In this document: one piece after another, positions 23,909 to 33,258 of the stretch
Layout of the letters: each line of letters starts with the position of its first letter
Numbering within the stretch: position 1 is the first letter of the stretch
Source: Burkholderiaceae bacterium
GTDB lineage: Bacteria > Pseudomonadota > Gammaproteobacteria > Burkholderiales > Burkholderiaceae_A
DNA: 33,265 nt
Reading direction: 5' to 3'
Assembly: GCA_004214155.1 (NCBI GenBank)
Contig: SGYQ01000017.1
Span: forward strand, 1 to 33,265
Translations under genes and position numbers: made by a program
The notes under the pieces: model-generated
The model's database searches: none
Told to the model about the DNA's origin: nothing
Seen by the model: only the letters and a program-made list of their open reading frames with translations

Positions 23909-24721
23909 TTATCCATCCCTCAAAAAATTCTTAATTTCTTTAGCAGGATAATGAAACTTGACGGGTCCCTGTAATTTTCCCTCGATAAACTGCTGCACTT
24001 CGTCATTATCCGCTTTTTTTACATCAGAAGGTGTTCCCTCACAGATAATCTCAGCTCCAGAGGGGCGCGATGCAAGCAGAATAACTTTATCGGCTATCGC
24101 AAATGTTTCCGGCACATCATGCGTAACAATTATTGACGTCGCCCTTAAACTATCATTAAGTTTTCTAATCAAGTTTGCTGTAATTCCCAAAGAAATCGGA
24201 TCTAAGCCCGCAAATGGTTCATCATATAAGATCAAATCTGGGTCGAGAACGGTTGCCCTTGCAAGTGCAACCCTTCGCGCCATTCCACCAGATATTTCCC
24301 CTGGCATCAGGTCAGCTGCCCCTCGTAATCCAACGGTCTCAAGTTTTAATAATACTAGATCATTCAATAAACTGTTCGGTAAATTTAAGTGTTCTCTCGC
24401 GGGAAACGCCACATTCTCAAAACACGAGAGATCAGTAAATAATGCTCCAAATTGAAATAAAAAGCCTATTTTCTTTCTTATCTCTAGTAGTTTTTCATTT
24501 GAAATATTTGTTAGATCGCTCCCCATAATCGACACTTTCCCCCGAGTCGGTTTTTTCAATCCTGAAATCAAGCGCAAAAGGGTAGTTTTTCCAACACCAG
24601 AGCTCCCCATGATTGCCACAACAGTTCCTTTTTGGATTGATAGATTAAAGTCGTCTATGATAGGCTTGCCTTGGTAAGAAAACGTTACGCTGCTAAATGA
24701 TATTGTGTCGGTTTGGGACAT
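23909..24721 (-). CDS. mlaF: Phospholipid transport ATPase (MlaF)
   Basis: ATPase energising the MlaFEDB complex that keeps phospholipid out of the outer leaflet. Walker A GSSGVGKTT (39-47), signature ISGGMARRVALARA, Walker B LILYDEPFAGLDP and H-loop VTHDVPE are all intact. IGFLFQFGALFTDLSCFENVAFP is typical of this subfamily. The length of 270 residues is normal. It heads the long minus-strand run through to hisG-hisD, and only 12 bases separate its start from that of kdsD on the other strand. Confidence 0.96.
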   Translation of the reverse strand: MSQTDTISFSSVTFSYQGKPIIDDFNLSIQKGTVVAIMGSSGVGKTTLLRLISGLKKPTRGKVSIMGSDLTNISNEKLLEIRKKIGFLFQFGALFTDLSCFENVAFPAREHLNLPNSLLNDLVLLKLETVGLRGAADLMPGEISGGMARRVALARATVLDPDLILYDEPFAGLDPISLGITANLIRKLNDSLRATSIIVTHDVPETFAIADKVILLASRPSGAEIICEGTPSDVKKADNDEVQQFIEGKLQGPVKFHYPAKEIKNFLRDG

Positions 24722-24733
24722 AAATTAAAAAAG

Positions 24734-25726
24734 ATGACTTCGATAAAAACAAAATGTAACTCCAAAGATATATTAGATAGAGCAAAATTAGTACTAAAAA
24801 TTGAATTTGAAGAAATTCAAGCAGTCAGTGATAAATTAGATGATGGTTTTGTTCGGGCAATTGAGCTCATTCTATCAAGTCATGGTCGAGTCATAGTCAC
24901 CGGGATGGGTAAGTCGGGACACATTGGAAAAAAAATATCAGCTACATTGGCCTCAACAGGGACATCATCGACGTTTTTGCACCCTGCGGAAGCTCATCAT
25001 GGTGACTTAGGCGTAGTACAAAAAGACGATGTGATTTTAGCCATTTCTTATTCCGGTGAAACAGATGAGGTATGCAGTTTAGTGCCTCACTTCAAAAGAA
25101 TCAGTACGCCGATTATTGCAATTACGGGAGATCCAAACTCAACCCTAGCTAGATTAGCCTATAGCCATATCAATGCCTCTGTGAAACTAGAAGCCTGCTC
25201 GCTAAATCTAGCCCCGACGGCCAGCACTACGGTAGCATTAGCGCTAGGTGACGCATTAGCTGTTGTATTATTGGAAATGAGGGGATTCAAAGCAAATGAT
25301 TTTGCCCTTACCCATCCCGCAGGATCCCTTGGCAGGAGGTTATTCGTGAAGGTAGGCGACTTAATGAGAACGGATGAGAACTTACCGTCAGTAGGACCTG
25401 AAAAATTTGTTGCTGAAGCAGTTTTAGAAATGAGCGCGAAACGAATGGGGATGACTTGCGTAACAAATGAGGATAAAGAAATCTTAGGAATTTTAACAGA
25501 CGGGGATCTCAGAAGAATAATCTCTCGTGGAACCGATATACATAAAAAACTAGTTTCTGAAGTAATGTCAAAAAAAGCACTTACGATCGAAAATAATTCA
25601 CTCGCAAGTGAGGCAGCTTTGAAAATGGAGAAAGAAAAAATAAATCATCTTTTGGTAGTCAATAGCAGAGGCAAACTTATTGGCGCTCTTGGAATACATG
25701 ATTTATTGGAAGCAAAAATACTATGA
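24734..25726 (+). CDS. kdsD: D-arabinose 5-phosphate isomerase (KdsD)
   Basis: Isomerises ribulose 5-phosphate to arabinose 5-phosphate, the entry to Kdo synthesis for LPS. An N-terminal SIS domain (VIVTGMGKSGHIGKKI, HPAEAHHGDLG, ISYSGETDE) is followed by two CBS domains (from about residue 200, with LTDGDLRR and LIGALGIHDLLEAK). I start at ATG 24734, giving 330 residues, rather than at an in-frame TTG at 24713 inside the divergent mlaF. It heads the kds-lpt-rpoN run. Confidence 0.95.
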   Translation: MTSIKTKCNSKDILDRAKLVLKIEFEEIQAVSDKLDDGFVRAIELILSSHGRVIVTGMGKSGHIGKKISATLASTGTSSTFLHPAEAHHGDLGVVQKDDVILAISYSGETDEVCSLVPHFKRISTPIIAITGDPNSTLARLAYSHINASVKLEACSLNLAPTASTTVALALGDALAVVLLEMRGFKANDFALTHPAGSLGRRLFVKVGDLMRTDENLPSVGPEKFVAEAVLEMSAKRMGMTCVTNEDKEILGILTDGDLRRIISRGTDIHKKLVSEVMSKKALTIENNSLASEAALKMEKEKINHLLVVNSRGKLIGALGIHDLLEAKIL

Positions 25727-25750
25727 CCACATTAATAATTTAACCTTGAT

Positions 25751-26248
25751 ATGTTGAAAAAAAAAATACTGCAACTGGAATGGATGTTTTTTGATGTTGA
25801 TGGCATTTTAACTGATGGGAGTTTAGTCTATGAAGCTGGAGGTGAGATATCAAAAAAATTCAATGTTTTGGATGGATACGGTATAAAAAACTTAATTCAT
25901 AGTGGAATTTCGGTCGGGCTAATCAGCAGCAGAGATCACCCAGCCACTCGAGCCAGAGCCATTGAATTAGGTATCAACAATGTCATGCTCGGCAAAGAAG
26001 ATAAGTTAGAAGCTTTTATAACATGGAGCAGTGGTGCAGAAGTAGACCCCAAGAAGTGCGGTCATATGGGGGATGATTACCCTGATCTAGAACTATTTGA
26101 GGCGGTAGGCTTTGCCGCTAGCGTTCCAAACGCGATTGAAAAAGTAAAAGAAAAAGCTGACTATGTAACTAAAACTAATGGTGGAAATGGAGCTGTTAGA
26201 GAAGTCGCTGATCTAATTTTAACTTTTAAAGGTAATCGTGAATCATAA
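25751..26248 (+). CDS. kdsC: Kdo-8-phosphate phosphatase (KdsC)
   Basis: HAD-superfamily phosphatase removing phosphate from Kdo 8-phosphate. The nucleophile motif FDVDGILTDGSL, motif II Ser in LISSRD, Lys in GKEDKLEA and motif IV GDDYPDLELF are all present. At 165 residues with no cap domain it is the tetrameric C0-type KdsC. Its end overlaps lptC by 11 bases. Confidence 0.95.
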   Translation: MLKKKILQLEWMFFDVDGILTDGSLVYEAGGEISKKFNVLDGYGIKNLIHSGISVGLISSRDHPATRARAIELGINNVMLGKEDKLEAFITWSSGAEVDPKKCGHMGDDYPDLELFEAVGFAASVPNAIEKVKEKADYVTKTNGGNGAVREVADLILTFKGNRES

Positions 26249-26822
26249 TTGGAGAGATTTATCCAGCACAATTGTGCCTCCAGGCTTAGTCCTCACTTTA
26301 GCAATAGCCACTGGAATACTGAGCAAAACGTTGTTAGTGGAAAAGCCATCTGAAGGGAAAACTTATCAAAGTAGTATGCAAATGTCTGGCGTTGAGATAG
26401 TTCATAATAAATTCGAAACAGAAAAACATACCCTAAGTATTATTACTGCAGACAGCATGGAATATAAAGGAATGCGAATCAATTTTATTAACCCTAACCT
26501 TACTTCCTATAATGGAGACGTTGACCTAATTAAACTTAGTGCTGCAAATGCTTCGTCAAATTCTGAAATGAGCATGGTTCATTTAAATGGTGGTGCTGCA
26601 ATAAAAAAAGTTGATAATGAAGGTAAAACAAGACTTACAATCAAGTCCAAAGAGTTAGTCTTCAACGTGCAAGATAAAATCATCTCAACTGACAAGGTAG
26701 TATCGATAGAACAGAGTGGATTCAAAATTCATGGCAAGGGTATGGTGCTTAACCAAAAACTCGGTACCTTGGAAATTAAAGAGCAAGCGATTTTAAAATC
26801 CAAGAAAATGATTGATAGATGA
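26238..26822 (+). CDS. lptC: LPS export system protein LptC
   Basis: Bitopic inner-membrane protein that passes LPS from LptB2FG to LptA. One N-terminal membrane segment (about residues 14-32) is followed by a periplasmic beta-jellyroll with MEYKGMRINFINPNLTSYNG. Sequence conservation in the family is low, but position between kdsC and lptA makes the call firm. The start is a GTG with AAAGGT upstream, overlapping kdsC; its stop overlaps the lptA ATG. Confidence 0.88.
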   Translation: MNHNWRDLSSTIVPPGLVLTLAIATGILSKTLLVEKPSEGKTYQSSMQMSGVEIVHNKFETEKHTLSIITADSMEYKGMRINFINPNLTSYNGDVDLIKLSAANASSNSEMSMVHLNGGAAIKKVDNEGKTRLTIKSKELVFNVQDKIISTDKVVSIEQSGFKIHGKGMVLNQKLGTLEIKEQAILKSKKMIDR

Positions 26823-27334
26823 AAAATTTAAGAATATATTCTGTTTTTTTGCTTATAGTTAGCGGGAGTCCATTGCATAGTATCGATAAACCCGATAACC
26901 AGCAACCACTTCAAATAGACGCTAATTCTATTCAACATAACGATGCAAGGGCTGTTACCAAGTTCATTGGTAATGTAGTTCTTATTCGGGGAGATCTCAC
27001 CCTAAAGGGAGACTCGCTAATACTAAATCAGACAGAAGACGGGTTATCTTTCGGTAGGGTAATGGGTTCGCCCGCCGTTTTTCAAACTAGAAGAACGGTT
27101 GAGGACGGTTGGGTAAAAGGAGAGGCTTTAGAGTTAGATTATGACGAACGAAACTCGACTTTCCTCCTAAAGGGCAATGCAAGGCTCGTCCGATTGGAAA
27201 AAGGCAAAATCAAGGAAGAGGTCTCAGGAGATGAACTCAGTTACAATAGTGATTCCGAGGTCTACAAAGCTATAACTGAGCCAGGTGAAACGAGAACCAG
27301 GATGACAGTAATACCAAAACCTTCTGATGAATAA
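26819..27334 (+). CDS. lptA: LPS transport periplasmic protein LptA
   Basis: Forms the periplasmic bridge carrying LPS to the outer membrane. A signal peptide (about residues 1-21) is followed by an OstA-like jellyroll: [39 protein letters not shown] and [19 protein letters not shown]. The length of 171 residues is normal. It overlaps lptC by 4 bases (ATGA) and lptB by 8, so the three are coupled. Confidence 0.93.
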   Translation: MKNLRIYSVFLLIVSGSPLHSIDKPDNQQPLQIDANSIQHNDARAVTKFIGNVVLIRGDLTLKGDSLILNQTEDGLSFGRVMGSPAVFQTRRTVEDGWVKGEALELDYDERNSTFLLKGNARLVRLEKGKIKEEVSGDELSYNSDSEVYKAITEPGETRTRMTVIPKPSDE

Positions 27335-28097
27335 AAAAAACGATACATTTTCCATAAATACGTTAAGTGCGATTGATCTAGAAAAAAGTTTTAAGAAAAA
27401 ACGAATAGTTCGAAATGTTTCTTTAGAAGTAAAGAGTGGTGAAGTGGTTGGCTTACTTGGGCCAAATGGAGCAGGGAAAACTACATGCTTTTACATGATC
27501 CTAGGAATAACCCATCCAGACAACGGTAATGTTTTTATCAATAACGAAAAGATAACGCGGTACCCTTTATACAAACGGTCGCTCAAAGGGTTGTCATATT
27601 TGCCTCAGGAAGCGTCAATTTTTAAGAAATTAACTGTTAGTCAAAATATCGAAGCCATCCTTGAATTGAAATATGAAAAATCAGGGCTGAGCAAATTAAA
27701 AAAAACCTTTATTGAGGAAAAAAGGGATAAACTTATAGATGAGTTACAAATTAACGGTATCCGAGACAGCTTAGGCCATGCGTTGTCCGGAGGAGAAAGG
27801 AGAAGAGTAGAGATTGCTAGAGCACTAGCAAATGATCCGAAATTCCTGTTGTTGGATGAACCTTTTGCTGGAGTGGACCCTATCGCTGTTATAGAGATTC
27901 AGCGAATTATCAGATTTTTGAGAAGAAGTGAAATCGGAGTGCTGATAACGGACCATAATGTTAGGGAGACCTTAGGAATTTGTGATAAGGCTACCATAAT
28001 AAATAATGGATTAGTTCTAGCGGACGGTAGACCTGATGAGATTATAAAAGATGAAAATGTTAGGAAAATTTATTTAGGAGAACATTTCAGACTCTAA
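27327..28097 (+). CDS. lptB: LPS export ATPase LptB
   Basis: ATPase of the LptB2FGC extractor. Walker [10 protein letters not shown] (45-53), [15 protein letters not shown], signature [15 protein letters not shown], Walker [14 protein letters not shown] and H-loop [10 protein letters not shown] are intact and characteristic of LptB. At 256 residues it is slightly long because of about 12 extra N-terminal residues; a later start is possible. rpoN begins 1 base after the stop, the standard proteobacterial order. Confidence 0.96.
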   Translation: MNKKNDTFSINTLSAIDLEKSFKKKRIVRNVSLEVKSGEVVGLLGPNGAGKTTCFYMILGITHPDNGNVFINNEKITRYPLYKRSLKGLSYLPQEASIFKKLTVSQNIEAILELKYEKSGLSKLKKTFIEEKRDKLIDELQINGIRDSLGHALSGGERRRVEIARALANDPKFLLLDEPFAGVDPIAVIEIQRIIRFLRRSEIGVLITDHNVRETLGICDKATIINNGLVLADGRPDEIIKDENVRKIYLGEHFRL

Positions 28098-28098
28098 T

Positions 28099-29610
28099 AT
28101 GAAAACTAATTTAGGATTAAAAACAAGCCAGCAGCTAGCCTTAACCCCGCAGTTGCAGCAATCAATCAAGCTACTACAAATGTCTACTGTTGAACTTCGG
28201 GAAGAACTTGAGAGTACAATTTTAGAAAATCCTCTTTTGGAATTTGAAGAGAGTACAGCAGCTCCTCAAATAGAAGAACAACAAGATGCAAAATTAACAG
28301 AAGAAGGTGTTAATAACAAAAACGAAAATCATAGTTCACAACGCACCGAAGAGAACTGCGATAACTTTGACAACCAAAAACAATATGAGAGTTCTAACGA
28401 GACTGATTACAAGAATAACGAAATCTGGTCCCACACAAAACCATCGAAAAGTAGAATAAGTAATGATGACCCGGGAGACTTTCGAGAGAACCTCAAAGAA
28501 GCCCCCATATCTCTCACGCAGCACTTAAGCGCTCAATTAGCTCCGATGAAGTTACCTTCTAAAGAAAGGGCTTGGATTGAAATTTTAATACATGCCCTTG
28601 ACTCAGACGGCTTTCTGAGAGAGAGCCTTGAGGAGGTTGAAGAACCATTCAGAAAAGAGTTTATAAAACTTTACGGGGAAAGTTTGAGTAACGAGGATCG
28701 TTTTATTGGTTTAAAACTTTTACAAAGTTTTGATCCACTTGGAATTGGAGCTAAGGATCTTTCAGACTGTCTTAGAATACAAATTGTTTCGAGAAAGGAA
28801 CTCTTGGATAAAGATGTCTTTCACGCTTGCTTAACCATTGTTTCCGATTGTCTTAATCTTTTAGCCCAACACAACATTTCCGGCTTGAGTAAGGCTACAG
28901 GATACTCCAAGGACATAGTCTTGAGAGCAGAAAACGAAATAAGGCAATTAGATCCTCGACCGGGGGCTTGCTTTCGAGATGATCTAGCTTTAACCGTGAT
29001 ACCCGACACAATTGCATTTAAAACTAATTCAGGAATTTGGTCTGCAAGACTAAACGAATCCGCCGTACCAAGGTTGAAAATTGATCAAGACTATGCTCGA
29101 GCAATTCGAAATCTGAGCGGTGCTAAAAACTCGATGGGGCAACAATTACAAGAAGCGAAATGGATGCTTAAAAATATCCAGCAACGTTTTGATACAATAC
29201 TACGAGTGTCACAAACTATTGTGGATGTGCAACAAGACTTTTTTGAAATCGGACCAAGAGCCATGAGGCCCTTAGTATTAAGAGACGTAGCAGCGAGATG
29301 CGATCTTCATGAGTCAACAGTCTCTAGAGTAACGAACCAGAAATATATTTCTACTCCGCTCGGTTGTTTCGAATTAAAGTATTTTTTCGGAAGCCATGTT
29401 ACGACAGATAGCGGAGGAGTGGCATCCGGAACTGCGATAAAGGAGCAAATTAAAGATTGGATTGGCGAGGAAAATCCTAATAAACCGTTATCAGATCAAA
29501 ATATGTCAGATAAATTTGCAACTATAGGAATAGTGATTGCGAGAAGAACCGTTGCAAAATATAGAGAAGCTTTACGAATCCCAAGTGCAAGTATCAGAAA
29601 ACGACGATAG
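28099..29610 (+). CDS. rpoN: RNA polymerase sigma-54 factor (RpoN)
   Basis: Sigma factor for -24/-12 promoters that needs enhancer-binding ATPases. Region I is the glutamine-rich LALTPQLQQSIKLLQMS (13-29). An acidic, Asn/Gln-rich region II follows (about 50-125). The core-binding domain comes next, then the HTH and the RpoN box ARRTVAKYRE near the C-terminus. The length of 503 residues is normal. The stop TAG forms part of the strong ribosome site of hpf. Confidence 0.97.
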   Translation: MKTNLGLKTSQQLALTPQLQQSIKLLQMSTVELREELESTILENPLLEFEESTAAPQIEEQQDAKLTEEGVNNKNENHSSQRTEENCDNFDNQKQYESSNETDYKNNEIWSHTKPSKSRISNDDPGDFRENLKEAPISLTQHLSAQLAPMKLPSKERAWIEILIHALDSDGFLRESLEEVEEPFRKEFIKLYGESLSNEDRFIGLKLLQSFDPLGIGAKDLSDCLRIQIVSRKELLDKDVFHACLTIVSDCLNLLAQHNISGLSKATGYSKDIVLRAENEIRQLDPRPGACFRDDLALTVIPDTIAFKTNSGIWSARLNESAVPRLKIDQDYARAIRNLSGAKNSMGQQLQEAKWMLKNIQQRFDTILRVSQTIVDVQQDFFEIGPRAMRPLVLRDVAARCDLHESTVSRVTNQKYISTPLGCFELKYFFGSHVTTDSGGVASGTAIKEQIKDWIGEENPNKPLSDQNMSDKFATIGIVIARRTVAKYREALRIPSASIRKRR

Positions 29611-29614
29611 GAGG
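29609..29614 (+). promoter_or_regulatory. Consensus ribosome binding site of hpf
   Basis: AGGAGG, 5 bases before the hpf ATG, shares its first two bases with the rpoN stop codon TAG. It is the closest match to the consensus that I noticed in a window where most starts have weak sites, suggesting high hpf translation. Confidence 0.8.
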
Positions 29615-29619
29615 TATTT

Positions 29620-29931
29620 ATGAATATAAGAATTACCGGTCATCAGATTTCACTGACAGCTGCGATTAAACGCTACGTTACTCGAAAATTGATTCGTTTG
29701 AATAAAAAATTCAACCAACAAATGAACTTTACATGTGTTTTAGAAGTAAATAAGCTCAGTAAAAAAGTGGAAGTTACCACACATTTGCCGGGTAAGGATA
29801 TCCATGTTCAGGTTGAAAACAAAGATATGTACACAGCAATCGATCTTTTAGCAGCAAAAATAGAGCGGCAGATTGTTAAGTATAAGGAGCTGCATTTGAT
29901 AAATATGCATTCTGCTAAAGCTCCCAATTAA
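29620..29931 (+). CDS. hpf: Ribosome hibernation promoting factor, short form (HPF)
   Basis: Binds the 30S subunit and promotes inactive ribosome dimers in slow growth. The 103-residue protein has the S30AE fold: MNIRITGHQISLTAAIKRYV at the start, then EVTTHLPGKDIHVQVENKDMYTAID. It lacks the C-terminal dimerisation domain of long HPF. It is preceded by a consensus ribosome site. The rpoN-hpf-ptsN order is conserved in proteobacteria. Confidence 0.94.
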   Translation: MNIRITGHQISLTAAIKRYVTRKLIRLNKKFNQQMNFTCVLEVNKLSKKVEVTTHLPGKDIHVQVENKDMYTAIDLLAAKIERQIVKYKELHLINMHSAKAPN

Positions 29932-29940
29932 GTTTGACTT

Positions 29941-30417
29941 ATGAACAGGCTTGCCCAAATACTTCCAAAAGAGAATATAAGAATTTCTCTAAAAGCTACT
30001 AGCAAAAAACGCGTATTCGAGCAAGCCAGTTTAATATTTGAATCAAGGTGTAACATAGCTCGAAGTAAAATTTTCAATTCGCTTTTTTCTAGAGAAAAAC
30101 TAGGCTCTACCGGTCTGGGTAACGGCATAGCAATTCCTCATGGCAGACTGGAAGGTCTTAAAAAATCCGTAGCTGTCGTACTTTCCCTGGATGTACCTAT
30201 TCCCTTTGATGCGATCGACGGAAAAGCAGTAGATCTGTTGATTTTTCTACTTGTTCCAACTAGTTCAAGTAAAGATCATCTGGAAATATTAGCAGAAGTT
30301 GCAAATATGCTTTCCGATAATAAATTTATTGATGAGTTAAGATACTCTGCATCTACTGACCAGTTGTACGAGGGAATTTGTTCGTGGGTACAAACAGATT
30401 CGAAAATTGCAGACTAA
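29941..30417 (+). CDS. ptsN: Nitrogen-related PTS EIIA protein (PtsN)
   Basis: EIIA(Ntr) of the regulatory phosphotransferase chain, which acts by binding partner proteins rather than by sugar transport. The phosphorylated histidine is in GIAIPHGRL, and the fold runs through VAVVLSLDVPIPFDAIDGKAVDL and LLVPTSSSKDHLEIL. The length of 158 residues is normal. It is followed 6 bases later by hprK. EI(Ntr) and HPr are not in this window. Confidence 0.95.
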   Translation: MNRLAQILPKENIRISLKATSKKRVFEQASLIFESRCNIARSKIFNSLFSREKLGSTGLGNGIAIPHGRLEGLKKSVAVVLSLDVPIPFDAIDGKAVDLLIFLLVPTSSSKDHLEILAEVANMLSDNKFIDELRYSASTDQLYEGICSWVQTDSKIAD

Positions 30418-30423
30418 GCGCAA

Positions 30424-31350
30424 ATGCTACGTGTAAATGATTTTTTTTCATCTCACCTCGGTGTTTTAAAGCTTAATTGGCTTTTAAATGAGCACTCTTC
30501 AGAGGCCGTCATTGCTGGAGAAGCGCAAGAGAGCGCTGACCTTGTAGGACATTTAAACTTAATACACCCATATCGAATTCAGGTTTTTGGTGAACCGGAA
30601 GTAAAATATTTTAATGACTTAGATACTAGGAGGCGAAAATATCTGAGCGCAGAATTATTTTCCGCTAAACCACCTGCAATAATAATCGCAGAAAATCAGA
30701 TACCTCCCGAAGAAATATTTCTTGCGTGTAACAGGGGAAATGTTCCCCTTTTCAGCACTGAAAGCTCAGCGGCAAGAATAATTGAGAAACTTAGAATTTT
30801 GATTTCAAAAACACTTGCTCCAAAAGAAACCCGCCACGGAGTTTTCATGGATGTCCTTGGGCTCGGAGTGTTGATTTCCGGAGAGTCAGGCCTGGGAAAG
30901 AGCGAGCTCGGTTTGGAGCTTCTTACAAGAGGCCATGGATTGGTTGCAGACGACGCAGTTGAATTAACTAGAGTTACAAACGATGTTATTGAGGGTAGGT
31001 CTCCTGAGCTATTAAGAGATGTTATCGAGGTTAGAGGCTTAGGTTTATTGAATATCAGAACTATATTTGGAGAATCTAGCGTCCGAAGGAAATTACGACT
31101 CAGGCTAATAGTGCAGTTAATTAGAAGATCACTAATCAATGATTATGACCGATTGCCACTTGAGGCGCTTTATGAAGAAATCTTAGGTTTAAAAATCAAA
31201 AAAGTTATCATTCCAGTATCGGCGGGTAGAAATATAGCAGTTTTAGTTGAGGCTGCTGTCAGAAACACAGTTTTACAATTAAGAGGCATCGATACCATGA
31301 AAGAGTTTATGGAAAAACAAAGAAAAGCGATAAAAAAATCAGAAGTTTGA
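30424..31350 (+). CDS. hprK: HPr kinase/phosphorylase (HprK)
   Basis: Bifunctional enzyme phosphorylating and dephosphorylating a serine of HPr. The N-terminal regulatory domain (1-130) precedes the P-loop GESGLGKS (153-160). The signature EVRGLGLLNIRTIFG follows near residue 203. HprK is common in Betaproteobacteria but absent from enterobacteria, which supports the taxonomic call. The length of 308 residues is normal. Confidence 0.96.
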   Translation: MLRVNDFFSSHLGVLKLNWLLNEHSSEAVIAGEAQESADLVGHLNLIHPYRIQVFGEPEVKYFNDLDTRRRKYLSAELFSAKPPAIIIAENQIPPEEIFLACNRGNVPLFSTESSAARIIEKLRILISKTLAPKETRHGVFMDVLGLGVLISGESGLGKSELGLELLTRGHGLVADDAVELTRVTNDVIEGRSPELLRDVIEVRGLGLLNIRTIFGESSVRRKLRLRLIVQLIRRSLINDYDRLPLEALYEEILGLKIKKVIIPVSAGRNIAVLVEAAVRNTVLQLRGIDTMKEFMEKQRKAIKKSEV

Positions 31351-31359
31351 GATTAATAA

Positions 31360-32226
31360 ATGCTTAACTTGTTCGTAGTAACCGGTATATCAGGTTCAGG
31401 AAAGACATCAGTACTAAATATGTTGGAAGATCTTGGTTATTACTGCATAGATAACTTACCCGTCGCGCTGATAAATGATGCGCTATCGATGCTAGCTGCC
31501 AACGGATATCATCGTATTGCAATGTCAGTTGACGCGAGAGACAAAGAAAGCTCTAAAAGTCTAATCCCTACAATTGATAGCTTACAAAACCAGTACGATA
31601 TAAATGGGATCTTTTTAACCGCATCAACTATGGTTCTACAGAGAAGATACTCTGAAACTAGAAGGAGACATCCCTTTAGTTTTCAGAATGACATCACAGA
31701 CGAAAAAAAGATGCCTAATACCATTATAGAATGTATAGAAAAAGAGCGTGCTTTGATGACAAAGATCCAAGAAAAATTTTTAACACTTGATACCGATAAA
31801 CTTAATACTAACGATTTAAAAAAAGCGATCTTCGAATTGATTGATGGGAAAAAAACAAACTTTTCTATAGTGGTTGTTCAATCCTTCTCTTATAAAGACG
31901 GTGTTCCGATAGATTCAGATCTTGTTTTTGATGCTAGATGCTTGCCTAATCCGTTCTATGACCCCAGGCTTCGTGACTTAACTGGTAGAGACACTAAAGT
32001 AATAAAATACCTTGCGGAGAAAAATGATGTGCATTCTTTTATTGAAGATATCCTCTTATATTTAAAAAACTGGCTTCCCAACTATATGAAGAAGGAAAGA
32101 TCATATTTAACCGTATCAGTCGGATGTACAGGAGGAAAACATCGCTCTGTGTACTGCTCTGAGCAAATTGCCAAAAAGTTGTCACAGAATTGGAAAACCC
32201 TGGTTAGGCACAGAAAGGTTTTATGA
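31360..32226 (+). CDS. rapZ: RNase adapter / nucleotide-binding protein RapZ
   Basis: P-loop protein which, in E. coli, delivers small RNAs controlling amino-sugar synthesis to RNase E. Walker A is GISGSGKTS (8-16), and the C-terminal domain shows FDARCLPNPFYDPRLRDLTG and VGCTGGKHRSVYCSE. The length of 288 residues is normal. Whether the E. coli RNA targets exist here is unknown. Its last 6 bases overlap the end of the convergent mutY. Confidence 0.94.
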   Translation: MLNLFVVTGISGSGKTSVLNMLEDLGYYCIDNLPVALINDALSMLAANGYHRIAMSVDARDKESSKSLIPTIDSLQNQYDINGIFLTASTMVLQRRYSETRRRHPFSFQNDITDEKKMPNTIIECIEKERALMTKIQEKFLTLDTDKLNTNDLKKAIFELIDGKKTNFSIVVVQSFSYKDGVPIDSDLVFDARCLPNPFYDPRLRDLTGRDTKVIKYLAEKNDVHSFIEDILLYLKNWLPNYMKKERSYLTVSVGCTGGKHRSVYCSEQIAKKLSQNWKTLVRHRKVL

Positions 32227-33258
32227 TGCATCAGACCAAAAGTCAAAATCTTTTAAAACTTTTTCTAACAATCTAGGTACAGGTACTTTTCTAATCATGA
32301 TCTTGTTTACAATTCTATGATGAGTGGTAAGTTTCAGCGTATCGAAAATACATTTACGTTTCCAGACATCTACCGTGAGATTGCAATTTGAAACCTTGAC
32401 CCGGTAACTTCTTAAAAAATTTTTTCGAGGTAGGGAAAAGTTTCCTTTCATCTGTAACTCAGTAGCAGGTACAAGCAATGATTTCCACAATTCCTCCTTG
32501 TTCTGCCTTTCTAACAATATTAGATCTCTATCCACAGTAAGAACCCATGTTATCTGTTTTTCTCTGCGAGTTAGCTTTACTTTTTTGGGGTATAAGTCAA
32601 CTACTTCTGAATTAAAGCTTTTACAATCTTCCGAAACCGGGCATTTATAGCATGCTGGTTGAGTTGCCTTGCAAACTATAGCCCCTAAGTCCATTATGTA
32701 CTGGCTATACTGTGCCATTTCAGATTTCTTTTTCGGTAGCAAGTTAGTTGCTAGCTGCATTAGCTGTGCTTTTTCTTTTACCCTTGAATTCGTATTTTCT
32801 AAACAGTATCTTCTGCATAAAACTCTGCATACATTGGCATCTAGTAACGCGACCTTCTCTCCGTTAACAAACGAGGATATAGCGGCAGAAGTTGACATAC
32901 CGATACCGGGAATTGTTTTCCAATCAGCTGCATTCTTTGGGAAAACCATCCCTCGTTCTTTCACGATTATTTTTGCTCCTTCGTGTAGGTTTCTCGCTCT
33001 TCTGTAATATCCTAATCCCGCCCATACCTGAATAACATTCTCTAAGGTTGAATTCGCTAGTTTTTCTACGTCTGGAAACCTTCTTATAAACTGGTTAAAC
33101 TTGGGCAAGACTGCAGACAGTCTTGTTTGCTGTAACATCATTTCAGAAACCCAGATTTTGTAGGGATCATAACTTCCATTAATTTTATCTTTCCAGGGAA
33201 GAGCCGTTCTGCCCTCTTTGATTCCCCATTGAATTAGCCTATCAGCAAACTTTTTCAT
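32221..33258 (-). CDS. mutY: Adenine DNA glycosylase (MutY)
   Basis: Removes adenine mispaired with 8-oxoguanine. It has a helix-hairpin-helix fold with catalytic Glu39 (WVSEMMLQQT) and Asp140 (VALLDANVCR). A complete [4Fe-4S] motif, Cys196-X6-Cys203-X2-Cys206-X5-Cys212, follows. The C-terminal NUDIX-like domain that senses 8-oxoG runs from about residue 235. The length of 345 residues is normal. The start is 7 bases from the window edge, so its promoter is outside. Confidence 0.96.
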   Translation of the reverse strand: MKKFADRLIQWGIKEGRTALPWKDKINGSYDPYKIWVSEMMLQQTRLSAVLPKFNQFIRRFPDVEKLANSTLENVIQVWAGLGYYRRARNLHEGAKIIVKERGMVFPKNAADWKTIPGIGMSTSAAISSFVNGEKVALLDANVCRVLCRRYCLENTNSRVKEKAQLMQLATNLLPKKKSEMAQYSQYIMDLGAIVCKATQPACYKCPVSEDCKSFNSEVVDLYPKKVKLTRREKQITWVLTVDRDLILLERQNKEELWKSLLVPATELQMKGNFSLPRKNFLRSYRVKVSNCNLTVDVWKRKCIFDTLKLTTHHRIVNKIMIRKVPVPRLLEKVLKDFDFWSDAS

